From: an uncultured Lentisphaerota bacterium
Lineage (GTDB): Bacteria > Verrucomicrobiota > Lentisphaeria > Oligosphaerales > CAITYL01
Assembly (NCBI GenBank): GCA_903896595.1
Contig: CAITYL010000317.1
Coordinates: 1 to 41,491 of the forward strand
Reading direction: 5' to 3'
DNA length: 41,491 bases
Positions 24,057 to 31,101 of the stretch are shown piece after piece. The notes below the pieces were generated by a model. That model saw nothing but the letters and a program-made list of their open reading frames with translations. It was not told the origin of the DNA and did not search any database. How positions within the stretch are numbered: position 1 is the first letter of the stretch; each line of letters starts with the position of its first letter. A program made the translations under genes and the position numbers.

Positions 24057-26609
24057 TTAAACTTTACTGGGTACTAGCCGGATGGTTTTGATCTCGAACG
24101 GACGGAGGCCGACCTGGACGGTGTTATCCGTCCCGACCACCAGCTCACGGATCGGGTCTTCCATGAGATTGACCTCCACGGCGGACGCGATGGCCGGGGC
24201 AAACTTGATCCGCGCCCCGGCAACCGCGGCGCCCGCGGTTTCGTAAATGCGGAGCACGGTCCCATGGCCGTCTTCGGCGGTTTTCAGCGCCGAGACCATG
24301 ACGTTCGGGTGCGACAGTTCCAGAAATCCCCAGCGCCGCGGCAGGCGTCCGGGGTGTGCCGCCGCCGTGGCCGCGACCAGCGGGTGGTTGAACTCGTGGC
24401 CGGACTGGCAGACCGCCGCCCGGCGCCAGTCGCCCGCATGCGGCAGCAGCGCATAGTCGAAGGTCAACTCCTTGCCCAGTTCCAGCCCGGACGAGGAGTT
24501 CTGGCCTTCGTAACCGCCGGAAAGGCCGTAGGAGACAATTTGCGTGCTCCGCATCAGCGACAGCATCATCGTCCCGCCGCTGACGTTGTTCCCGGGCAGG
24601 CCGCGGTTGAGCAGGGCGACGCCCCTGTCCCCGTCGCTGTGATCAATCCAGCTCTGCGCCGGACCTTCGACACCGTCCGGGCGCTCAATGGCGCCAAACG
24701 GGATTTCATGCACGCTCCGGCCCTGGGTGAGCGCGGTGGGGAACAGCACCCGGTAGCGGACATGGGCGTCGTGGTTCAGAATTCGGGTGCGGATCTCGAC
24801 CCGGGGCAGTCCGGCATAAAGTCGAATCGTCGTTTGGAACCGGCCGCGCTCGCCGAACGGGTGCGCAACCGTGAATTCGGAATACACCGGACCGCGGATC
24901 ACGGTTCCGGGGGCGCCGGCCTGTTCCGTGCTGAAAACCGCCTGGCCCGGTTGCGGCGGCTGGTGCGGTTCCTTGGCGGTGACAAATCCCATGCCTAGGG
25001 GACGGTACAGCTCCCAGAAATCGCCACGGTCTTCCTCGCGGGCGACAACGTTCCCGGCGCCGGCCAGGACGTTCCACCCCGTGCGTTTGTCGGTTAGGGA
25101 GATGATCGCGCCGCTGGCCAGGTCAAGTTCCAGACGGCAGCAGGCGTTTTCCATGATATTTTCCGGTGCCGCCACGGGGGCGGACGCCAGTGCGGTTCCG
25201 GTTGCGGCGGCGACGTTCAGCGGGCGAAGATGATAGACGGAATACCCGAGCGCCGGGACGTCGCGGGCGATAAAGGCAAACTTCACCCGCAACAGGGAAC
25301 CGTGGTCGGATTTTTCCGTCTCGACGATCTGCACCGGGGTTGGCGTGCCGTCCGGCCCGAGCAGTTCCACGCCGGCAACCGTTTCATCGGAAAAACCGGC
25401 GCTGGCGAAAACCGCATCCGTACGCATCCAGCCGAGCGGGTTGAAGACGACCACCGGCACGCCGTCGCCCCGGGTGTCAATCAGATCCGTCAAACCACGC
25501 CACCGGGTTTGGAACTCCTCCTCGGCAAGGGTTCGCGAGACCTCGAAAAGCCGGAGCGTGTCCACATAGACGTGGTCCGTCATCACCCCGGACATCAAGT
25601 CGTGCGTCTGGTTGAAGAGCATGGGTTCCCAGGCACGCCAGAGCGTCTCGTTGGCGACCGTTTCGCCAGCGGCGCCCAGGATGGCCCCGAGCTTTTCGGC
25701 GGCGGTCAGGAGCCGTTCCAGCTCCCGGGTCCGTTGCTTGATCTCGATCCGGCTGCTGTAGGTGCCCTGGAAAATCGGGTTGAAATCGCCGGTCACCACC
25801 GGCCGCCGCTCCGGACGCGTCTCGACCATGGTTTCATAGTCGCACGGGAGGCCGATACGCAGGTCGAAGGGGCGATCAGGCTGGCGGTTGAACGCCTCGG
25901 TCAGCGGTGGCACATGCTCCTCCGGCAAACACACATCCGCCCCCGCCAGCCCGACGCGGCCGGCGCCACGGGTGTAACGGTCGAGATCATGGTACTTGCT
26001 GCGCATGAACTCGCTGAATTCCCGGATCGTGTTTGGCGAGCCATAGGTATTGGCGTAACTGCACGGTGTCCAATAGAAGGGTATCTGAGTTCCGTCCAGT
26101 CCCTCCCAGAAAAACTCCGACGGCGTGTCATCAGCCGGCACGCCGCGCTGGGACCAGAATGACGTGTAGCCGGCCAGCCGCAGCAACTGCGGCATCTGGG
26201 GATGGTGCCCGAAGGTGTCCAGCTGCCAGCCGGTGGTGACATCAGCCCCGAGCTGGCGCCGGAAATACCCCTTGCCGTAAAGAATCTGGCGGATGAACGA
26301 CTCGCCGCACGGCATGTTGACGTCGGGCATCACATACAGGCCGCCGGCAAGGGCCAGCCGGCCGTCGGCGATCAGCCGGCGGAAGGTCGCCGCCTCTTCA
26401 GGATACCGTTCCAAGAACGGCTGCACATAGCAGGACTGGTCGAGCACAAACCGGTAGTGCGGATGCTTCCGCAACAGCCGCAACGCCCGCAGGATGATCG
26501 GCAGCCCCAGCTCCAAATACTCTTCCCGGGTCTTGAAGACGGCGCCTTCCCAATGCGTATGCGGAATAAAGACGAAGGTGTCCATGATGTACTTTTTGCA
26601 GCATTTCAT
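24057..26609 (-). CDS. Alpha-mannosidase, GH38
   Basis: 850-residue retaining alpha-mannosidase of glycoside hydrolase family 38, a zinc enzyme that releases D-mannose from alpha-mannosides. It shows the N-terminal zinc-site motif as HTHWE at 17-21 (classically HxHxD, so Asp is replaced by Glu or shifted), the nucleophile region WQLDTFGHHPQMPQLL with D131, and FNQTHDLMSG, the counterpart of NQxHDxxPG. The C-terminal half has the usual beta-sandwich domains. There is no signal peptide, so it is cytoplasmic or processed elsewhere. Start 26609 or 26585 (just before the first strand) are both possible; neither has a clear ribosome-binding site. It follows the DeoR regulator by 22 bases and is the best clue to the substrate of this gene block. 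Confidence 0.9.
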   Translation of the reverse strand: MKCCKKYIMDTFVFIPHTHWEGAVFKTREEYLELGLPIILRALRLLRKHPHYRFVLDQSCYVQPFLERYPEEAATFRRLIADGRLALAGGLYVMPDVNMPCGESFIRQILYGKGYFRRQLGADVTTGWQLDTFGHHPQMPQLLRLAGYTSFWSQRGVPADDTPSEFFWEGLDGTQIPFYWTPCSYANTYGSPNTIREFSEFMRSKYHDLDRYTRGAGRVGLAGADVCLPEEHVPPLTEAFNRQPDRPFDLRIGLPCDYETMVETRPERRPVVTGDFNPIFQGTYSSRIEIKQRTRELERLLTAAEKLGAILGAAGETVANETLWRAWEPMLFNQTHDLMSGVMTDHVYVDTLRLFEVSRTLAEEEFQTRWRGLTDLIDTRGDGVPVVVFNPLGWMRTDAVFASAGFSDETVAGVELLGPDGTPTPVQIVETEKSDHGSLLRVKFAFIARDVPALGYSVYHLRPLNVAAATGTALASAPVAAPENIMENACCRLELDLASGAIISLTDKRTGWNVLAGAGNVVAREEDRGDFWELYRPLGMGFVTAKEPHQPPQPGQAVFSTEQAGAPGTVIRGPVYSEFTVAHPFGERGRFQTTIRLYAGLPRVEIRTRILNHDAHVRYRVLFPTALTQGRSVHEIPFGAIERPDGVEGPAQSWIDHSDGDRGVALLNRGLPGNNVSGGTMMLSLMRSTQIVSYGLSGGYEGQNSSSGLELGKELTFDYALLPHAGDWRRAAVCQSGHEFNHPLVAATAAAHPGRLPRRWGFLELSHPNVMVSALKTAEDGHGTVLRIYETAGAAVAGARIKFAPAIASAVEVNLMEDPIRELVVGTDNTVQVGLRPFEIKTIRLVPSKV

Positions 26610-26631
26610 TACTGTGAAAAATTAACGAGCT

Positions 26632-27465
26632 TTAGCCTAACGCTGCTTCCATTGGTCGGGTTTGGCCGTTTTCATGACGTCCCGTCACCTCCCGCCGTGG
26701 CGGGGCGACGAGCACCTCATGTCCGGCGTCCCGCAGGATGGCGAGACTGGCGGCCGGCGTTTGGCTGTCGGTCACGATCACATGAATCTGCGCGGTGTTG
26801 AACACCTTGCACAGCGCGCGCTGGCCAAACTTCGTGTGGTCGGCCAGCAGCACGACCTTCTTCGCCTGCCGGGCGATGATCTGCTTGATCCGGAAGTTGG
26901 GCGCGGCGGACTCGAAGGTGCCCTCGGCCGGCATGAAACCCTTGGTCGAGAAAAAGGCGATGTCCAGAAAATAGCGGGCGGCGGCATCTTCCGTGGCCGG
27001 ACCGACAAACGACATGCGGTCGGGATCATAATCGCCGCCGATTCCGATGACCGAGTTTGCCTGGCCCTGTCCGACTTCCAGCGTGATCAGCGCCGAATTG
27101 GTGACCACCGTCAGGCCCTGGGCCTTTTTGGAGAGCGCCCGGGCGAACTCCCAGCAGGTCGTCCCGCCGTCAATAAAGATCGTGCTGTTTCCGGCGAGCA
27201 ACCCCAGCGCCTGGGCGGCGATGGCTTGCTTTTCCTCTTTCTGTTCGTTCAGCCGGGCGTGCAGTTCCGTCTCACACATGAAGGCCGGAACCAGCGCCTT
27301 CTGCACCCCGCCCAGCGTTTTTGTCGCCGCGCCGAGATTGGCGAGCTCGTCCACGTCGCGCCGGATGGTCATCGCCGACACCTTGAACAGGGCCGCCAAT
27401 TCGTGATAGGTGCAGGCGCCCTGCTGTTCCAGGCGTTCCAGAATCTGTTTCTGTCGCTGATTCAT
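26632..27465 (-). CDS. DeoR-family transcriptional regulator
   Basis: 277-residue DeoR-type repressor. It has an N-terminal winged helix-turn-helix (MNQRQKQILERLEQQGACTY through VSAMTIRRDVDELANLG, residues about 1-45) and a DeoRC sugar-phosphate sensor domain (IFIDGGTTCWEFAR, VVTNSALI, ADHTKFG). Such proteins typically bind an operator near their own promoter and are released by a phosphorylated sugar. It is the first gene of the minus-strand sugar block, so it probably controls the block or its own transcript. GGAGA lies just before the ATG. A good promoter and a small palindrome lie upstream (27485-27558). Confidence 0.92.
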   Translation of the reverse strand: MNQRQKQILERLEQQGACTYHELAALFKVSAMTIRRDVDELANLGAATKTLGGVQKALVPAFMCETELHARLNEQKEEKQAIAAQALGLLAGNSTIFIDGGTTCWEFARALSKKAQGLTVVTNSALITLEVGQGQANSVIGIGGDYDPDRMSFVGPATEDAAARYFLDIAFFSTKGFMPAEGTFESAAPNFRIKQIIARQAKKVVLLADHTKFGQRALCKVFNTAQIHVIVTDSQTPAASLAILRDAGHEVLVAPPRREVTGRHENGQTRPMEAALG

Positions 27466-27484
27466 CCGTCTCCGCCCCAGGTTT

Positions 27485-27499
27485 TGTTATTTTTTAACA
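27485..27499. promoter_or_regulatory. Candidate operator palindrome
   Basis: A perfect TGTTA-N5-TAACA palindrome lies between the predicted promoter and the DeoR start codon, where an autorepressor would bind. The match to a DeoR operator is not established; the call rests on position and symmetry alone. Confidence 0.35.
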
Positions 27500-27529
27500 T
27501 TAGTTTGCATAAATACCGCCACTGAAAGC

Positions 27530-27558
27530 AGTATACACCCTATTTTTAACGCCGTCAA
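27530..27558 (-). promoter_or_regulatory. Sigma70-type promoter of the deoR gene
   Basis: On the minus strand TTGACG (27553-27558) is followed after exactly 17 bases by TATACT (27530-27535). This is near consensus for -35 and -10 boxes and lies 65 bases upstream of the regulator start codon, in an AT-rich stretch. Confidence 0.7.
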
Positions 27559-27929
27559 GTGCTATTACAACATTTAATTGAAAAATTATCACACCAGCGA
27601 CCAGGAACTGGGCGGGCAGATTGGCGTGGCGCCGACTTTGCTGGCGCTTATATGCTGTATTTAAACGTATTATACAAAAACCAGTTCCCAATTCGCGTTT
27701 CGGGCGGACGAACCCGTCATCGTCGGAGACGCGTATAATTGGTTCTGGCGAACGATGGCCCAACAAAAAGGGTGGAACGGGTGTGACGCCGTCGCTGTCC
27801 GCCCGAGGCCGGGCGGCTCCCGGTCTTGAAATAACGCCGAGATTAAAAAGCGGCAAAGGAATTGCCGCACTCCAAAACGGTGCCACCGTGATGGAAACTT
27901 TTGAAAACGGCTCAAAGTAGCATTGATTA
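27559..27929. other. Gene-free spacer with small hairpins
   Basis: No credible gene was found in this stretch between the M48 protease and the deoR promoter. It contains GCGGCAA-AGGAA-TTGCCGC (27850-27868), a perfect 7-bp stem, and scattered fragments such as CCAG-GAA-CTGG. Two frames of about 100-130 codons run through it in opposite directions without protein-like composition and are not called. Confidence 0.6.
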
Positions 27930-27964
27930 CCTTCAGCCTACAGCCTAACCAGCTTCAGCCTCAC
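27930..27964 (-). repeat. 3'-flank repeat after the M48 protease gene
   Basis: The minus strand reads GAGGCTGAAGC, four bases, TTAGGCTGTAGGCTGAAGG. It starts 7 bases after the stop codon of the protease, in its sense direction. It matches the repeat at 12017-12046 almost completely, and the short form after carB. Confidence 0.8.
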
Positions 27965-27971
27965 GCCGTTA

Positions 27972-29969
27972 TCAGGCCGCCAGAAGCGGGGCGGGGCAGC
28001 CAAAGGTTTCGGCCACCGCCCGGAACAATTCGTCCTCATCGACGCTGATGACGCCATCGCTGGCGATGGCCGCCGCAGCCGCTTCGAGCAGGCGCCGCTG
28101 AATGGCCGGCACGGCCTGGGTCAGGAGCGTCAGGGCGGCGTCGACTTGGGGCAGGCCGCACGCGGCGGCCGGCGGCAGGGTCCACGACCGGCCATCGTCA
28201 CCCATTTGTTGGACGGCGGCGGCAAAGGCGCTGGCGGCGGCCGCTTCCGTGTCGGCCCCGGTGCGGGCCAGGGCGCCCAGCAGGCAGGCGGCTTCCGGTT
28301 GCACACCTTTTATGGAGTAGTATTGGCGAAGCCGTGGCGGCGCCTGGGCGGACCGCGGGTCCAGCCGTTGGTCGGCCAGCCGCAGCAACAGATATTCGAA
28401 GAGGTCGATTTCGCCGTCGGCGCGGGCTAGGGCGCCCAGCAGATCACAGACGATTTGGCGGGCGGGGGCGGGCTGGCCGGCCAGGGTGGCCGCCGCCAGA
28501 TCGAGCAAGGGCAGGCGTGCGGCCCGTGGCAAGGTGCCGCCCACCGGTTCCAGGCCGGCCACGGCGTCCCGCCAGTTCGCCGGCGCCCGCTGGCGCAGCA
28601 GTGTCTCCTGCACCGCCCGCGCCGGAGTGCCGGGCGGCGCCAACAGCAGGCCGATCATCACGGCGGCCGCGCCCTGCGGATCGCGGGCGGCGACGCGCCA
28701 GGCCGGCGGCAGGCCCGCCAAGCGGGCGGCGGCCCCGGCCATGGCCGTGACGGGGGGGGCACCAATCCGCGCGGCGGCGGCGGCCGGCGACAACCGCCGC
28801 GCCGGGGTTGTGGTTTCAGCCGCGGTCATCATGGACGCCCCCGCCAGACCGGCGGTAAGACCCGTAACAAGTTCCGGAGCAGCTGGATCGGTGTCGGCGT
28901 CGCGGTCGGCGGCCGGATCCGCCGCCCCTGCCCCGGCGGGGTCCAGGCGCCGGAGCCGGTCGCCAAGCGGCGGGTGGGTGGCGAACCAGTCACCCCAGGA
29001 CGCACTGAGGGCATTGGCGAAAAACAGATGGGAGGCAATCCGGGCCTGGGCGCTGTCCAGCCGGCTGCCGCTGACTTGCCGGGCGATTTTCCGCAATGCG
29101 CCGGCCAGGCCGCCGGGATTGCGCGTGAACTGCACCGCCGCCGCATCGGCCAAAAATTCCCGCTGCCGCGACACGGCCGCCTGGATCAGCCGCGCAAAGA
29201 AGACGCCAATGCCGCCGATGACCAGCAGCGCCAGCCCGATCAGGAGCACGGCGACCAGCGCCCCCCCGCCCTTCTTGTTGTCATCGCCGCCGGAGCGTCG
29301 GCTGGAGGACGAGGAGGTCCCACCAAAGGACAGCACCCGTAGCACGGCATAGCCGACCAGGGCGATCAACAAAATGCCATTGAGCACTCCCAGCAGCCGC
29401 AAATTCAAGCGCATGTCGCCGTTTTGGATATGGCTGAATTCATGGGCAACCACGCCTTGCAATTCGTCCCGGGTGAGCCGTTCCAGGCAGCCGCGAGTTA
29501 CCCCGATGACGGCATGGTCCGCGGTAAAGCCGGCGGCAAAGGCGTTGATGCCCGCCTCGTCGCCCAGCAGATACACCCGCGGCACCGGCAGGCCGGCGGC
29601 GATGGCCATTTCCTCGACCACGTTGAGCAGGCGGCGTTCGGCGGGATCCGTGCTGTCCGGCGCCACCCGGGAGCCGCCCAGTTGTTCGGCCAGGGTGGCG
29701 CCGCCATCCCCGCTGAGCTGGAGGATCTTGTAGCCGGCGCCCGAACCGATGAGGCCCAGCGTCAGAGCCGTGCTGCACAGGAACCACAACGGGTCCCACA
29801 AGCGGCGCGGATCCGCCAGATAGGGGTCCCAACCGCCGGCCTGCCGGTGAAAAATCAGGAAGGTCGCCACGTACACCGCGGCGACAATCAGCACCACCGC
29901 CGAGACATAATAGAGCAGCAACAGCCGCGTGTTGCGCCGGGCCAATTCCTGATGTTGGAAGAAATCCAT
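27972..29969 (-). CDS. M48-family (HtpX-like) membrane metalloprotease with C-terminal extension
   Basis: 665-residue membrane zinc protease. Two N-terminal membrane segments (about 17-40 and 61-80) precede the catalytic HEFSH at 176-180, where E177 is the general base. Two more hydrophobic segments (192-215, 235-262) precede the third ligand region SRQREFLADAAA with E271. After about residue 350 comes an Ala/Pro-rich linker and a helical region of about 290 residues containing LARADGEIDLFEYLLLRL, recalling TerB-type acidic helices; this extension is longer than in E. coli HtpX. The ATG is directly preceded by five 8-bp repeat units and has no ribosome-binding site. It follows lemA in the same direction, a common pairing in membrane quality control. 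Confidence 0.92.
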   Translation of the reverse strand: MDFFQHQELARRNTRLLLLYYVSAVVLIVAAVYVATFLIFHRQAGGWDPYLADPRRLWDPLWFLCSTALTLGLIGSGAGYKILQLSGDGGATLAEQLGGSRVAPDSTDPAERRLLNVVEEMAIAAGLPVPRVYLLGDEAGINAFAAGFTADHAVIGVTRGCLERLTRDELQGVVAHEFSHIQNGDMRLNLRLLGVLNGILLIALVGYAVLRVLSFGGTSSSSSRRSGGDDNKKGGGALVAVLLIGLALLVIGGIGVFFARLIQAAVSRQREFLADAAAVQFTRNPGGLAGALRKIARQVSGSRLDSAQARIASHLFFANALSASWGDWFATHPPLGDRLRRLDPAGAGAADPAADRDADTDPAAPELVTGLTAGLAGASMMTAAETTTPARRLSPAAAAARIGAPPVTAMAGAAARLAGLPPAWRVAARDPQGAAAVMIGLLLAPPGTPARAVQETLLRQRAPANWRDAVAGLEPVGGTLPRAARLPLLDLAAATLAGQPAPARQIVCDLLGALARADGEIDLFEYLLLRLADQRLDPRSAQAPPRLRQYYSIKGVQPEAACLLGALARTGADTEAAAASAFAAAVQQMGDDGRSWTLPPAAACGLPQVDAALTLLTQAVPAIQRRLLEAAAAAIASDGVISVDEDELFRAVAETFGCPAPLLAA

Positions 29970-30009
29970 GGTTAGGTGGTTGAGGGGTTGGGTGGTTGGG
30001 TGGTTGAGG
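29970..30009 (-). repeat. 8-bp tandem repeat abutting the protease start codon
   Basis: Five consecutive 8-mers of the GGTTGRGK type in perfect register (29970-30009). On the minus strand the last unit ends exactly at the ATG of the M48 protease gene, so the repeat occupies the place of the ribosome-binding site. Confidence 0.88.
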
Positions 30010-30034
30010 GGTGCGAAAATCGGCCTGATGAGGG

Positions 30035-30189
30035 AGGACCATTAGGACCTTTGGGACCATTATGACCATTGGGACGACCGGCCGCTCAACCGCGGTACCA
30101 GGCGGCACCGGTTGTCGGATGCCGCGCCTCCCGCCGTCCTAATAGTCCTAATGGTCCCAATGGTCTTAATGGTCCTAATGGTCCTAACG
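30035..30189. repeat. 9-bp tandem repeats in two inverted arms (GTCCTAATG family)
   Basis: The left arm at 30035-30079 has five units of the AGGACCATT type. The right arm at 30136-30189 has six units of the GTCCTAATG type. Each is in perfect 9-bp register, and the arms are reverse complements of each other around a 56-base GC-rich loop. The element lies between lemA and the M48 protease gene and would form a very long stem or cruciform. Confidence 0.88.
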
Positions 30190-30246
30190 GCGCAGCGGTG
30201 CGCTTACCACTACTGCCGGCCGGCCCGTGGCGCCCCGTTTCGCCGG

Positions 30247-30846
30247 TTACGTGAAGGCAACCTTGGGGGCTTCGCGCTCGGCGACGTTGGTGAGTTCGAA
30301 CAGTTCGGCGGGACCAAACCCAAAGACGCCGGCAAGCAGGACGGCCGGGAAGCGTTCGCGGGCGGTGTTGTAGACCATGACCGCGTCATTGAAGGCCTGG
30401 CGGGCAAACGCGACTTTGTTTTCGGTCGAGGCCAATTCTTCCGACAACTGGGCCATGTTCTGGTTCGCCTTCAAGTCCGGATACGCCTCGGCCAGGGCGA
30501 ACAGCTTGCTGAGTACGCCGGTCAGGGCGCCTTCGGCTCCGGCCAGGCCGGCCATGGCCTTGGGGTCGCCGGGATTGATGGCGGCCTGAGCGCTGGCATG
30601 GGCCGCCTGATTGCGGGCCTGGATCACGGCCTCCAGCGTCCCGCGCTCATGCTTGAGATACCCCTTGGCGGTCTCCACCAGGTTGGGAATCAGGTCGTAA
30701 CGGCGTTTGAGCTGCACATCGATCTGGGCGTAGGCGTTTTTGTAGCGATTGCGGTAGGTGACCAGTCCATTGTAGATGCCGATGATCGCCAACAAGATCA
30801 CCACCATCACCACCACGATCACCAAACCAAAGACCATGATACTCAT
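30247..30846 (-). CDS. lemA: LemA family protein
   Basis: 199-residue LemA-type protein: one N-terminal membrane segment (VFGLVIVVVMVVILLAIIGI), then a long helical bundle with the typical YNGLVTYRNRYKNAYAQIDV and RRYDLIPNLVETAKGYLKHE blocks. LemA proteins are membrane-anchored with an extracytoplasmic helical domain of unclear role and often accompany HtpX or YgcG genes. The ATG at 30846 has AGGAGG 8 bases before it, which excludes an in-frame GTG 27 bases upstream. It precedes the M48 protease with 277 bases of repeats between them. Confidence 0.95.
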   Translation of the reverse strand: MSIMVFGLVIVVVMVVILLAIIGIYNGLVTYRNRYKNAYAQIDVQLKRRYDLIPNLVETAKGYLKHERGTLEAVIQARNQAAHASAQAAINPGDPKAMAGLAGAEGALTGVLSKLFALAEAYPDLKANQNMAQLSEELASTENKVAFARQAFNDAVMVYNTARERFPAVLLAGVFGFGPAELFELTNVAEREAPKVAFT

Positions 30847-31028
30847 GCGCGGATCCTCCTCGGTCACGGGCAACAGGCCAAGTCCTGCGCCCGAACCCCC
30901 GAATATACACCTGAATTCAGGCCGCTGCGCACGGTCGTCGAACCACTAAGCACGATGCGCAAGGCTTTCATTGAACCGTCTGAATTTCAGCAAGTGCGGC
31001 GTTGTGAAATGGGGCGCTATGGTATCGG

Positions 31029-31063
31029 CGTTGCCGGCCGGCGGGGCAGCCGCGCCGGCAACG
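31029..31063 (+). promoter_or_regulatory. Long hairpin in the carB leader
   Basis: CGTTGCCGGC (31029-31038) pairs perfectly with GCCGGCAACG (31054-31063), and CGGC/GCCG inside extends the stem, leaving a 6-base loop and a single bulged C. It lies 38 bases before the carB start. No T-tract follows. It may regulate or stabilise the carB transcript; a role in pyrimidine or arginine control is not shown. Confidence 0.5.
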
Positions 31064-31101
31064 TCCTCAATCCATAACCTGACACCGGGAGGTTGGTCGT
31101 C

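Noticed and set aside
27500-27920. Two opposing frames of about 100-130 codons in the spacer before deoR
   Set aside because: They overlap the deoR promoter and a hairpin, have no ribosome-binding site, and their translations show no protein features.
29970-30189. CRISPR-like look of repeated units
   Set aside because: Units are 8-9 bp and directly adjacent, with no spacers, no cas genes and inverted arms.
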